A stretch of 58,852 nucleotides of DNA from Parcubacteria group bacterium GW2011_GWC2_48_17 (lineage in GTDB: Bacteria > Patescibacteriota > Minisyncoccia > Phycocordibacterales > UBA10002), in assembly GCA_001003605.1 (NCBI GenBank), contig LCPL01000006.1, positions 1 to 58,852 on the forward strand, given 5' to 3'. This document shows positions 33,213 through 40,546 of this stretch, piece after piece. Numbering within the stretch: position 1 is the first letter of the stretch; the number at the start of each line of letters is the position of its first letter. Both the position numbers and the translations under genes were made by a program. Under the pieces are notes generated by a model that was not told where the DNA came from, did not search any database, and was given only the letters and a program-made list of their open reading frames with translations.

Positions 33213-33240
33213 CAAAAACCGCCCCAAGGGGCGGTTTTTG
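33213..33240. terminator. Bidirectional rho-independent terminator
   Basis: CAAAAACCGCCCC-AA-GGGGCGGTTTTTG is a perfect stem with A- and T-runs on both sides. It probably ended tyrS before the IS insertion, and it ends the small acidic gene and ruvC transcript from the other side. Confidence 0.88.
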
Positions 33241-33241
33241 T

Positions 33242-33358
33242 TTAGAGTGGGTCTATGTCATCGAATGTGTCCTCAAGCACATCTGGGTCAAGCTCTTTTT
33301 CTTCTTCGCCCTCCACGCCATCGGCAGCCGGCCCAGGAATTACTACGTCTTCATCCAT
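33242..33358 (-). CDS. Very acidic 38-aa protein
   Basis: The frame ATG 33358 to TAA 33242 encodes MDEDVVIPGPAADGVEGEEE and a second half KELDPDVLEDTFDDIDPL. Acidic micro-proteins of this kind are commonly annotated as hypothetical in CPR genomes. The strongly biased, non-repeat composition and the terminator immediately behind it support a real gene. Function unknown. Confidence 0.6.
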   Translation of the reverse strand: MDEDVVIPGPAADGVEGEEEKELDPDVLEDTFDDIDPL

Positions 33359-33498
33359 ATTTTTACTTAAAAATGCTAATACATAACGCTAGCGTCTCCG
33401 AATGTACCAATACTGTAAAACTTTTGCAAGCAACCAAAGCTGTGGATAGCCAAATTAACCCACAACCGACTACCGGCAACCTACAACGGAGAAAAGAC

Positions 33499-34005
33499 TT
33501 AATCGGTCTCGTGGTTGGTGGTAGGTTGTCGGTGATGAACTGACGCAAGACACGTCAGCCCCACCGCTATCGCGTCATATTCGTCATCAAGACGCTTTGA
33601 TAGGGGAAGCGCGACGAGCTTTTTCACCATCTCGGCAACCTGTCGCTTGTCGCTTCGCCCGTAGCCAGTGACCGCAATCTTTATCTGGAGCGGCGTGTAT
33701 TCATAAACAGGTAGTTTTGCTCTGGCAATTTCAACCAAAATCGCGCCTCGAGCCTCGGCCACGGACATAACAGTTTTCTGGTTTGTTGTGAAGAACAATG
33801 TTTCAATCGCGGCCGCTTCCGGGTTGAATTCATCTATTACTTTTCGCAGTTCGCTGGCGATTTTCAAAAGACGCCGCGCGTGCGAAAGCCCCTTCATCGT
33901 TTGGACGCAGGCGGAGTAGAGAAGCATTTCCTTTTGTTTTGGCAGCTTCTCAAGAACGGCGATGCCGAGTCGTTCGTAGCCAGGATCTATCGCGAGGATG
34001 CGCAT
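33499..34005 (-). CDS. ruvC: Holliday junction endonuclease RuvC
   Basis: The protein has 168 aa. Catalytic acidic residues are in RILAIDPGYERLG (D7), AAAIETLFF (E near 67) and DDEYDAIAVGLT (D near 138 and 141). It resolves Holliday junctions with RuvA and RuvB, which lie elsewhere in this window. The last residues, HHRQPTTNHETD, are translated from a GGTTGGTGGTAGGTTGTCGG-type repeat arm. The arm's inverted partner is at 33461-33490. The gene follows yebC, the conventional order, but a hairpin element separates them. Confidence 0.92.
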   Translation of the reverse strand: MRILAIDPGYERLGIAVLEKLPKQKEMLLYSACVQTMKGLSHARRLLKIASELRKVIDEFNPEAAAIETLFFTTNQKTVMSVAEARGAILVEIARAKLPVYEYTPLQIKIAVTGYGRSDKRQVAEMVKKLVALPLSKRLDDEYDAIAVGLTCLASVHHRQPTTNHETD

Positions 34006-34497
34006 AACGTGTAACGTGAAGCGTATAACGGCAAAAGATTACTTCTGTTTTAACCCCGCTAAAATTCCCCAGAGCATTTTGCCGATTCGGTCACCAAGTA
34101 CGGAAAGTTCCTTATGCTCCGCTTCATTCAAATACTGCTGAGTACGCGAGAAGTAGATTAAGTAGTTACTTTCTTTAAGAGAGCCATATGAAATCTCAAT
34201 AAAGTTGCGAAGCACCTCCTTTCGCTGTCGGGCGTATCCTTCTATATAATTGAGAACCACCGACAAAGCCGCTCGTCGTAACTGTGAAGTTACACCGAAT
34301 ATCTCTTCTCTCGGGAATTTTTTGGTGCGTGTGTATACTTTCTGGACATATTCATCCAGTAATTCCTTGAGCTGTCCATGAAAATCCTTTTCTCCCATAT
34401 TTGTTTTGGGTTATCTTTTTATTCCGCTACATGTTATACGGTTTGCGTTACACCCCGTATTCTCCTGTTACGCGCTGCACGTTTTGCGTTATACCAC
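34006..34497. mobile_element. Hairpin element between yebC and ruvC with four-helix-bundle gene
   Basis: The left arm 34006-34033 (ATAACGTGTAACG, TGAAGCGTATAACGG) faces the right arm 34422-34497 (ACATGTTATACGG, TTTGCGTTACACC, CGTTACGCGCTGCACG, TTTTGCGTTATACC). The words match the element at 22,309-22,772. It splits the conserved yebC-ruvC pair. Confidence 0.65.
34039..34398 (-). CDS. Four-helix-bundle protein (S23/IVS family), subtype 2, second copy
   Basis: The protein has 119 aa. It shares EEIFGVTSQLRRAALSVVL, NYIEGYARQRKEVLRNFIE and ISYGSLKES with the 22,375 copy, and roughly 80 percent of residues overall. Differences are concentrated at the N-terminus and near residues 85-100, so both have been evolving as proteins rather than decaying. 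It lies in the same direction as yebC and ruvC, and read-through expression is likely. Confidence 0.85.
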   Translation of the reverse strand: MGEKDFHGQLKELLDEYVQKVYTRTKKFPREEIFGVTSQLRRAALSVVLNYIEGYARQRKEVLRNFIEISYGSLKESNYLIYFSRTQQYLNEAEHKELSVLGDRIGKMLWGILAGLKQK

Positions 34498-35064
34498 TTA
34501 CTCTGCATTTGTAAAAACTTCCTGCACATCTTCATTCGCTTCCAGCACTTCTACGAGTTTGTCTAACTTTTCAATGTCGGCATCTTCAATGGACACAGTT
34601 GTAGTCGCTCTCCATCTTTCATTATTCGTGGCATTCGCGTCTTTTATTTGTAGATTCGCATCGAGTCTCTCAAAAGCCCATGCCGCCGCGCCGGGAGAGG
34701 CAAGATTGCCCCCGTTCTCGGCAAGGAGATGCTTTATCTCCCCCGCGGAGCGATTCCGACTGTCGGTAAGCACCTCAATAAGCAAAGCAGTGCCTCCGGG
34801 ACCGTAACCTTCATACATAATCGCTTCCAGCGCGCCTCCTCCTTCCGTCGCTTTCTTAATCGCGCGCTCTATGTTGTCGTTTGGCATGTTCTCCTTCCGT
34901 GCCCGCTCAATCGCGGCACGAAGCGCCGGCGCGTCTTTATTTCCTTTGGCCACACGTGCTTCGTTCGTGATGAGTTTGGCATACTTTGAAAAAATCCCAC
35001 CTTTTACGGCATCAGTCCTTTCCTTCTGTCTTTTTATTTGGGTCCAACGATTATGCCCGGACAT
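34498..35064 (-). CDS. YebC/PmpR-family protein (translation or regulatory factor)
   Basis: The protein has 188 aa. It starts MSGHNRWTQIKRQKERTDAV, against the usual GHSKW.NIK.RK. It has GKIF-like GGIFSKYAKLI, NMPNDNIERAIKK and YEGYGPGGTALLIEVLTDS, all clear YebC features. Usual members have about 240 aa; this one lacks most of the last domain, which is common in CPR. Family members act as transcription regulators or assist translation of proline stretches. The stop lies in an island arm (GAG TAA GTGGTATAACG). Confidence 0.85.
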   Translation of the reverse strand: MSGHNRWTQIKRQKERTDAVKGGIFSKYAKLITNEARVAKGNKDAPALRAAIERARKENMPNDNIERAIKKATEGGGALEAIMYEGYGPGGTALLIEVLTDSRNRSAGEIKHLLAENGGNLASPGAAAWAFERLDANLQIKDANATNNERWRATTTVSIEDADIEKLDKLVEVLEANEDVQEVFTNAE

Positions 35065-35224
35065 AGCGAGAAGGCGTTTAGCGATTAGCGTATAGCGTTT
35101 AGTGAAAAATATAAGTGTAGCTTACAGCTTCTTGGAGCAAAGACAATTGGATTTTCAGGCATACATAAATAATGACTCAAAATAAGGGTATTTCGCGACT
35201 AGACAAAAGATAATTAAGATGTGC
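35065..35224. other. Spacer upstream of a strong promoter
   Basis: Island words GCGTTTAGCGATTAGCG, TATAGCGTTTAG lie at 35073-35102 (single arm). I see no gene or other structure in the rest. Confidence 0.5.
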
Positions 35225-35253
35225 TTGACAGGATATATTGGGCATGCTATCAT
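35225..35253 (+). promoter_or_regulatory. Consensus promoter (TTGACA, 17 bp, TGCTATCAT)
   Basis: A perfect -35 TTGACA (35225-35230), a 17-bp spacer ending TGC, and -10 TATCAT (35248-35253). It is one of the two strongest promoters in the window, and no credible ORF starts in the next 165 bp. Confidence 0.8.
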
Positions 35254-35259
35254 TTTGGC

Positions 35260-35433
35260 GTAAGCTTCAGCCTCCAGCAGTAACGGAATAGCACCTTCAA
35301 ATAAAATATAAAGACAATCTTTAGAGGAGAGAGTCTGCCACACTATACATAGAGCATTTTCGTCTATGTAGTAGCAAGTAGAAAGGCAACTCACGCACCT
35401 CTTTGGATTAAAGGGATTCGTAAGTTGCCTTTT
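35260..35433 (+). ncRNA. Candidate structured non-coding RNA
   Basis: The transcript expected from the 35,225 promoter contains a hairpin ACATAGA-GCATTTTCG-TCTATGT (about 35,349-35,371). It ends with a long stem AAAGGCAACT...AGTTGCCTTTTT (35,377-35,433) followed by T residues, a terminator shape. It runs directly into the GNAT pseudogene. I matched it to no known RNA family; 6S, SRP, tmRNA and RNase P landmarks were not seen. Confidence 0.5.
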
Positions 35434-36096
35434 TCGTTGGAAGAAGCCAGCCGCGCGCTTTACGCAGCGGGAGAACGCGAGCCGAATTTTATGGTTTGGT
35501 TCGGCATGCTCTTCGCGGGCGACCGCGGGAATTGCTGTGACGAGGCGGTGGTGGTTTTTGAAGACAACGCACTCGTCGCAATCGCAAGCATTGCTCCCGA
35601 GGGCGAAGCAGGCTCTGGCGAGCCGACGATTGTCGGCCTGTAACTGTCCACACCCTCTGTCATTCCCGCGCAGGCGGGAATCCAGTGTTACAGCCATTTC
35701 TTCTGGATTCCTGCTTTCGCAGGAATGACAACCATGGTCAGATTTCACAATGTGAATCAAGGGTTTTTCGTGAGGTGTGGAGAGTTACGTCGGCCTTTAC
35801 ACCTTGCCGCAGTTTCGTGGACAAGGTTTTGGCCGGGCGGCGATGGAAGCGGCTATCCGCCGAATGGTGGTACCAAAATCCGCGTGGACGCGCTGACGCC
35901 ATGAGCGCTCAAGATCATTGAGTCACTTCCGGATGAGATTCGCGCCGCTCTGGTCGTCCATGACCAGTCGGCGTTCGGCGGCTTTTTGCCGCAGTGATAC
36001 ATCCGCCGCAACGGATTCACTTTCAAACCGGATGAGCTTGTGCGGGAGCTCGTCCACCTTGTTGAGTCCATAATGTTAGAGATTACGGATTCATAG
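35425..36096 (+). pseudogene. GNAT acetyltransferase pseudogene broken by a MITE
   Basis: The 5' part encodes SLEEASRALYAAGEREPNF and continues to EPTIVGL, then stops in the inserted element. Beyond the element the frame resumes GLYTLPQFRGQGFGRAAMEA, the acetyl-CoA binding motif A (Q/RxxGxG/A). After a further frameshift near 35,865 and two in-frame TGA codons (35,902 and 35,996) it continues QSAFGGFLPQ and YIRRNGFTFKPDELVREL, ending at TAG 36,094. It was a full-length N-acetyltransferase of unknown substrate. Confidence 0.8.
35640..35788. mobile_element. MITE (149 bp) with terminal inverted repeats and 8-bp target duplication
   Basis: The ends GTAACTGTCCACACC (35640-35654) and GGTGTGGAGAGTTAC (35774-35788) are inverted with one mismatch. 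GTCGGCCT flanks both sides (35632-35639 and 35789-35796). The interior is the palindromic CATTCCCGC...GCGGGAATCCAG / CTGGATTCC...GGAATGAC repeat also seen at 45,009-45,175. Confidence 0.88.
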
Positions 36097-36407
36097 AGTT
36101 AACCTTCTGAAAACCTAGAAGTCTCCACAGGGCTACGGATCATTTGACGGAGTCCCAGTGCCAGAACTTTGTTCGGTACTGGATAGGCCGGGCAAGGAAG
36201 CAGTGTGAGTTAGATCGTTTCTGACCGCGCAAGCGAGAAGAAGCGCAAATCTCTCTCCTCTAAACACCGCTTTCTAGCCCGCATAATTTCAGTCAAGGCG
36301 GTCCGTAGCTTTGTGGCGGTTTTTTTAGGCCAAGATCTCTACACAAAAGATTTTCATCAAAAGCCCAGAGCAACTCTTGGCTTTTTCGTTTTTGTTTTTA
36401 AGAATTA
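36097..36407. other. Gene-free stretch with hairpins and T-runs
   Basis: A strong hairpin CCAGTGCC-A-GAAC-TTT-GTTC-GGTACTGG lies at 36155-36182. GGCGGTTTTTTT at about 36,315-36,326 ends in a T-run. A terminator-like stem GCCCAGAG-CAA-CTCTTGGC followed by TTTTTC (36,363-36,386) lies behind hicA and could act in both directions. I see no gene. Confidence 0.55.
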
Positions 36408-36629
36408 TTACTTGAGCAGTTGCAGAAATCCTTCAGGCGGAAGTTTTGCGTCACGAATGATTTTTCGCAAAAGCCCGCGGCCAACAACAGGATAGTTTGG
36501 CACAGTGATTGGAGGTCGGTTTCCGTGATGTAATCGCATATGACTTCCTCGCTGATGCGAAAAAGTGTATCCTATTTTCTCAAAAGCACGCCTAATTTCT
36601 TTACCCGACAGAAGCGGTAATTGAGGCAT
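36408..36629 (-). CDS. hicA: HicA-family mRNA interferase toxin
   Basis: The protein has 73 aa. It reads LSGKEIRRAFEKIGYTFSHQ then RGSHMRLHH, with the HicA dsRBD-like fold and catalytic His in GSHM. Then comes ITVPNYPVVGRGLLRKIIRD. It cleaves mRNA in a translation-independent way (family knowledge). The start follows the hicB stop by 2 nt on the same strand. Confidence 0.9.
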   Translation of the reverse strand: MPQLPLLSGKEIRRAFEKIGYTFSHQRGSHMRLHHGNRPPITVPNYPVVGRGLLRKIIRDAKLPPEGFLQLLK

Positions 36630-36631
36630 GT

Positions 36632-36886
36632 CTAAATTGATACCGTATGTAACCCTATTTCAACCGGACGATACCAACGTAGCGCCTGCTGGTTATTTTT
36701 TTCTTCAAGGCAGAGCTCAATTACTTCGCGAATGTTTTTTAATGCCTCATCAATAGTTTTTCCTTGCGTTACACAGCCACTGAACACCGGACATTCAACA
36801 ACATAAAAACCATCCTCATCTTTCTCAATGAGAACAGGGAGCTTTCTTTTTAAATCAAGGCTAATTTTCCCTTTTGTCCTTTTCAT
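36632..36886 (-). CDS. hicB: HicB-family antitoxin
   Basis: The protein has 84 aa. The partial RNase H-like HicB fold is visible: LPVLIEKDEDGFYVVECPVF, then GCVTQGKTIDEALKNIREVI and ELCLEEK. It neutralises HicA. A C-terminal DNA-binding domain is absent, as in short HicB proteins. An extended -10 (TGATATTGT, 36,901-36,893) lies six bases before the ATG, so the pair should be made from a leaderless mRNA. Unusually for hicAB, the antitoxin gene is first. Confidence 0.88.
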   Translation of the reverse strand: MKRTKGKISLDLKRKLPVLIEKDEDGFYVVECPVFSGCVTQGKTIDEALKNIREVIELCLEEKNNQQALRWYRPVEIGLHTVSI

Positions 36887-36892
36887 AAAAAT

Positions 36893-36901
36893 ACAATATC
36901 A
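36893..36901 (-). promoter_or_regulatory. Extended -10 (TGATATTGT) of hicBA
   Basis: TATTGT on the - strand at 36898-36893 is preceded by TGA, six bases before ATG 36886. Confidence 0.55.
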
Positions 36902-36952
36902 CAAAAAAGTCGATTACAAAAGTTTTTCTTGGGCAGTGGAGGACACCTTCTG

Positions 36953-37975
36953 TTATATCAACGTCTGGCGGAAGCCTTTGAGATGCTCGTATGCTTCCGG
37001 CGTAACACGGCGGCCGCGAGGCGTACGCTCCAAAAGACCGAGCTGGATGAGGTATGGCTCGTGTACTTCCTCAATGGTCGCCTCCTCTTCGGAGAGCGCG
37101 GCGCCGAGCGTGTTAAGGCCCACCGGCCCCCCTCCGAATTTTTCAATAAGTACGGTAAGAAGAGAACGGTCAGATGGGTGAAGACCGAGCTCGTCAACAC
37201 CGAGGAGCTTCAGCGCGTCAACCACCGATTCTTTCGAGAGCGCGCTCTTTTTGACCTGAGCAAAATCTCGCGCGCGTTTCAAAAGATAGTTCGCGGTGCG
37301 GGGAGTGAAGCGGCTACGGATCGAGATTTCCTTAAGCGCCCCGTCTTTCGAATCTATGCCGAGGATTTTTGCCGAACGCTTAAGGATTTTCTCGATTTCA
37401 GCCTCTGTGTAGTATTCCAAACGAAACGTTCCGCCGGAAAATCGCGAGCGCAAAGGGGAAGAAAGCATCGCGATGCGCGTCGTCGCGGCAATAAGCGTAA
37501 ACGGCGGAAGGTCTAGCTGTACTGTGCGCGCACTTGGTCCCTTGCCGATAATGATATCAAGACGCCCCGATTCCATGGCAGGATAAAGAATCTCTTCAAT
37601 CTGTTTCGATAGGCGATGCACCTCGTCTATAAAGAGTATATCCCCGGATGAAAGGTTGGTTAGAATAGACGCAAGGTCGCCAACGCGTTCAATAGCGGGG
37701 CCAGAGGTAATTTTAATCTGCGCGTTCATCTCTTTGGCTATAAGATGCGCTAACGTGGTCTTTCCGAGCCCGGGAGGTCCGTAAAATAGGAGATGCTCTG
37801 GAGCGTGTTCACGCTCCTTCGCCGCCAATAGAAGGATTCGCAGGTTTTCTTTGATGTTTTCCTGTCCAATGTAATCGTCCCACCTTGAAGGTCGCAGAGC
37901 TTGGTCCAAAAACACGTCTTTTCCTTCAGAAACAACGGACGACTCCGGTTTTTTCTTTGCTGTTTTCTGTTGCAT
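36953..37975 (-). CDS. ruvB: Holliday junction helicase subunit RuvB
   Basis: The protein has 340 aa. It has FLDQALRPSRWDDYIGQENI, Walker A GPPGLGKTTLAHLIAKEM, Walker B DILFIDEVHRLSK, sensor IAATTRIAMLSSPLRSRF and the C-terminal winged helix (GLLERTPRGRRVTPEAYEHL). It is the AAA+ motor for branch migration with RuvA (57,518 here). It stands alone rather than in a ruvCAB operon. Confidence 0.96.
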   Translation of the reverse strand: MQQKTAKKKPESSVVSEGKDVFLDQALRPSRWDDYIGQENIKENLRILLLAAKEREHAPEHLLFYGPPGLGKTTLAHLIAKEMNAQIKITSGPAIERVGDLASILTNLSSGDILFIDEVHRLSKQIEEILYPAMESGRLDIIIGKGPSARTVQLDLPPFTLIAATTRIAMLSSPLRSRFSGGTFRLEYYTEAEIEKILKRSAKILGIDSKDGALKEISIRSRFTPRTANYLLKRARDFAQVKKSALSKESVVDALKLLGVDELGLHPSDRSLLTVLIEKFGGGPVGLNTLGAALSEEEATIEEVHEPYLIQLGLLERTPRGRRVTPEAYEHLKGFRQTLI

Positions 37976-38090
37976 ATCGAAGATAGTCGTAGATCGTAGA
38001 TAGTCGTAGACTACTACTACCTACTACTGTCGCCCAATTGTACGGCTTAAGAGCCGGAATGTACAACGCGGAGCAAAACACAATAAAAAG
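37976..38090. repeat. Hairpin island upstream of ruvB
   Basis: AGATAGTCGTAGATCGTAG, ATAGTCGTAGACTACTACTAC and CTACTACTG words at 37980-38030 form facing arms. GTACGGCTTAAGAGCCGGAATGTAC (about 38,040-38,064) adds a small hairpin. Confidence 0.6.
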
Positions 38091-38113
38091 CCTCTACAGA
38101 GGCATTTTTTGAG
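38091..38113. terminator. Bidirectional terminator between ruvB and the structured RNA locus
   Basis: TAAAAAGCCTCT-AC-AGAGGCATTTTTT is a short GC stem with A- and T-runs at either side, working in both directions. Confidence 0.7.
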
Positions 38114-38181
38114 GACACGAGAAACCAAGCAAGCCCATCAGTCCAGATTCCCACTAGTGTAGGACAGTCAAGGAAAGTCGG

Positions 38182-38210
38182 TTGACATGAAATTATTTAT
38201 GTGCTAGACT
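38182..38210 (+). promoter_or_regulatory. Consensus promoter (TTGACA, 17 bp, TGCTAGACT)
   Basis: -35 TTGACA at 38182-38187, a 17-bp spacer and -10 TAGACT at 38205-38210 with TGC before it. Transcription should begin near 38,217, where no protein gene follows. Confidence 0.8.
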
Positions 38211-38215
38211 GCTGA

Positions 38216-38545
38216 CACCGTAGGAACAAGAAACCTATGGTGTTTTGTATAAAGAAAGGAAGCACCTCGTCACCGTTTTGGTCCGTAGAGTTCGGTTCCG
38301 GACAGAAATCTCTAAGCGATCAGCCCGTTTCGGCGGGTTTCAAACATTTTACCGAGGACGCTTTGGAACTTCGTTTCGACGATTCCCTCTGCAGCATTCC
38401 TTAGGTTCCATGTTAACTTTTAGTACACGTATTAAAAGTTTGATTGCTTAGAGATTCCTTTCTAGAACGATGACATCCGCCAAAAGCGGATTGCGACACT
38501 ACGAACCAGTCCGAATGGATGTATTCGTCCTGGCGGATGTCGCTT
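38216..38545 (+). ncRNA. Candidate structured RNA(s), possibly 6S-like
   Basis: Three structured parts follow the promoter. First is ACACCGTAGG-loop-CCTATGGTGT (about 38,215-38,243). Second is a 150-nt unit closed by a 16-pair stem (38307-38322 AATCTCTAAGCGATCA against 38441-38456 TGATTGCTTAGAGATT), enclosing CCCG/CGGG and AACTTTTA/TAAAAGTT hairpins. Third is GACATCCGCCA (38472-38482) pairing with TGGCGGATGTC (38531-38541). The rod-like 150-nt unit resembles 6S RNA in size and shape, but no sequence landmark proves it. Other RNA types remain possible. Confidence 0.5.
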
Positions 38546-38739
38546 ATTCGAATTTAAAAAGATTCTAAACTCATCCTACGCTCCTTATCGAAGCGCGCAA
38601 CCGCAGAATCACAGCGCGTCATTCAAACTAAAAAGAGTCAACAGGAACCAGTGACCGGTAACTGGAACGGGACAGCATGAAACGAAAAACAAATCTCTCT
38701 TTGTCACAGTTATTCAGTTACAAGTTACCATTACGGTGA
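38546..38739. other. Spacer downstream of pilB
   Basis: No gene is seen. Weak island-like words (CAGGAACCAGTGACCGGTAAC, TTATTCAGTTACAAGTTACC) lie close to the pilB stop. Confidence 0.45.
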
Positions 38740-40407
38740 TTATTCGAGATTAATCACGCGCTCTAGCTCTTGGAGTGAAGTTACTCCGGTTAGCACTTTC
38801 AGGATTCCATCCTGTTGCATATTCGGGATGCCTTGCATAGCCGCGACTGCCGCAATTTCGCGTTCGCTCGGGTTTTCTCGGACGATTTTTTCAATAAAGC
38901 TGTCAGCAAGAATAGCCTCATACACGCCAGTTCGGCCTACATAGCCGATATTATTGCACTTATCGCACCCTTTAGCGGTCCAATACTTTTCTTTTTGGGG
39001 AATAGGAATGATTTTCGGCATTGTTTTAAGAACCGCTTCTATGCGTTTTTCGTCTATTTCCGGAATCGGCTTCTCCTCCCGGCATATTTTGCAAAGTTTC
39101 CGGACGAGGCGCTGAGCCATTGCTATTGTAATCGCGGAAACAATAATTTTCGGGTTTACACCAAGATCAACAAGGCGAGGAAATGTGCCGGCGGCGTTAT
39201 TTGTGTGGAGAGTCGAGAAAACTAAGTGTCCCGTAAGCGATGCGTTTATGGCGATACTGGCAGTTTCCGCGTCTCTAATTTCACCGACCATTATCACATC
39301 CGGGTCTTGCCTCAAAGCGGAGCGGAGTCCATTCGCGAAGGTGTATTTTTTCTCAACCTCTACCTGTGTTTGAGTAATTCCTTCAAGATGGTATTCAACA
39401 GGGTCTTCAATGGTAATAATCTTTACGCCAGGCACGTGCACTTTACGCAGGAACGCGTAGAGCGTCGTTGTCTTACCAGAGCCGGTCGGACCGGTCGTAA
39501 GAATCATGCCATTGGGTTTTAGTATCTCTCTTTCCACTACATCAAGTAGCACTTCGTGCATACCCAGATCCTCAAGAGGAACCGAAATGGATTTCGGGTC
39601 AAGCAAGCGAAGCACAATTGATTCGCCGTACGACCCGGGAAGTATGGATGTACGCACTTCAATCTTCGTGTCTCCTAAGTCAACGCTGAAACGTCCGTCC
39701 TGCGCCTCATTCTTAAGGTTAAGCTTAAGTCCCGATAGTATTTTAATGCGAGAATTCATCATGCCGTATGTTACCCTGTCGAACAAAGTAACAGGATGAA
39801 GGATGCCGTCCAAACGAAAGCGCAACTTAGCGTGTTTTTCCTCGGGCTCAATGTGGATATCCGACGCGTCGAGAGCGATTGCCGCTCCGAGAATGACTTC
39901 AACGAGGCGCGTAATCCTATTTTGCGTCTTAGAAATCACGACTGCGTCTATTTCCGGGACGACATCCAGTAAATGCTTTATATTCTTGGCGGCTTCCTTT
40001 ATTGCGTTAATGCTCATGTCTACTGTGCCAGCGTAGCTTTCTTGCGCGTGCGAAAGCTCTTTATAGTGTCCCCACACTTTTTCAAGACTCCTGGTTGAAG
40101 CCATATAAAGCTCTACTTGATATTCCGCTGTTTCGAGTTTTTTAAGCGCGGCCTGCACCTCAAGCGTGTTTGGAGTAAAAATAGCGGCACTCACTTTTCT
40201 GCCGTTGATGGCAAACAAAGCGATTTTCGCGGTCCGCGCTTCGGCTTCCGGGAGAAGTTGTAAGGCGTCATTTTCTACAGCAATTGTCGCAAGGTTCGCA
40301 TACGGCAACCCATGTTTTTCCGCGAGGAACTTGATAAGCTCTTCCTCCTCGCGCTGTTTTATTTCCACAAATTCTTTCTCCTTTCTTTCATCGTCAAATA
40401 CCACCAT
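38740..40407 (-). CDS. pilB: Type IV pilus assembly ATPase PilB (GspE/PulE family)
   Basis: The protein has 555 aa from ATG 40407, chosen because a TGTTACAAT extended -10 ends eight bases upstream; ATG 40413 lies only two bases from it. The N-terminal MshEN-like domain (residues 1-140) precedes Walker A TGPTGSGKTTTLYAF and Walker B IMVGEIRDAETA. A Cys4 zinc site is formed by CKICREE and CDKCNNIGYVGRTG. It powers pilus extension. No pilC or pilin lies next to it in the window. Confidence 0.94.
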   Translation of the reverse strand: MVVFDDERKEKEFVEIKQREEEELIKFLAEKHGLPYANLATIAVENDALQLLPEAEARTAKIALFAINGRKVSAAIFTPNTLEVQAALKKLETAEYQVELYMASTRSLEKVWGHYKELSHAQESYAGTVDMSINAIKEAAKNIKHLLDVVPEIDAVVISKTQNRITRLVEVILGAAIALDASDIHIEPEEKHAKLRFRLDGILHPVTLFDRVTYGMMNSRIKILSGLKLNLKNEAQDGRFSVDLGDTKIEVRTSILPGSYGESIVLRLLDPKSISVPLEDLGMHEVLLDVVEREILKPNGMILTTGPTGSGKTTTLYAFLRKVHVPGVKIITIEDPVEYHLEGITQTQVEVEKKYTFANGLRSALRQDPDVIMVGEIRDAETASIAINASLTGHLVFSTLHTNNAAGTFPRLVDLGVNPKIIVSAITIAMAQRLVRKLCKICREEKPIPEIDEKRIEAVLKTMPKIIPIPQKEKYWTAKGCDKCNNIGYVGRTGVYEAILADSFIEKIVRENPSEREIAAVAAMQGIPNMQQDGILKVLTGVTSLQELERVINLE

Positions 40408-40415
40408 AGACATTC

Positions 40416-40424
40416 ATTGTAACA
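40416..40424 (-). promoter_or_regulatory. Extended -10 (TGTTACAAT) of pilB
   Basis: TACAAT on the - strand (40421-40416), preceded by TGT, lies eight bases before ATG 40407. Confidence 0.55.
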
Positions 40425-40431
40425 CCCTTTC

Positions 40432-40530
40432 CGATGAATTATGAAGTATGAATACTGAATTATGGTACAAGAATATGGATTCTCCCTTCCTCCCATAATT
40501 CATAATTCCTTATTCATTATTCAAGTGGGT
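40432..40530. repeat. Empty hairpin island between pilB and tsaE (GAATTATGAA type)
   Basis: The left words ATGAATTATGAAGTATGAA and CTGAATTATGG face the right words CCCATAATTCATAATTCC and TTATTCATTATTCAA. It has the same words and the same divergent-promoter position as the island at 30,840. Confidence 0.78.
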
Positions 40531-40546
40531 ATGGTAACCTATGCCA

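Noticed and set aside
35895-36000. In-frame TGA codons in the GNAT remnant as a sign of UGA recoding
   Set aside because: polA and the 1720 gene end cleanly at TGA, and the GNAT gene also has a frameshift and a MITE, so decay is the simpler explanation.
36176-36205. SRP RNA-like motif (ATAGGCCGGGCAAGGAAGCAG)
   Set aside because: AGG and AGCAG elements resemble SRP helix 8, but the conserved loop and flanking stem are not formed and the sequence next to it does not fold as SRP RNA.
38170-38182. RNase P RNA-like AAGGAAAGTCGG
   Set aside because: It resembles part of the conserved GAGGAAAGTCC region, but lies upstream of the promoter and none of the other RNase P landmarks are present.
38245-38451. 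68-codon open frame inside the structured RNA locus
   Set aside because: The translation is Arg/Phe-rich with no protein character and the DNA is explained by stems on both sides, so I treat it as non-coding.
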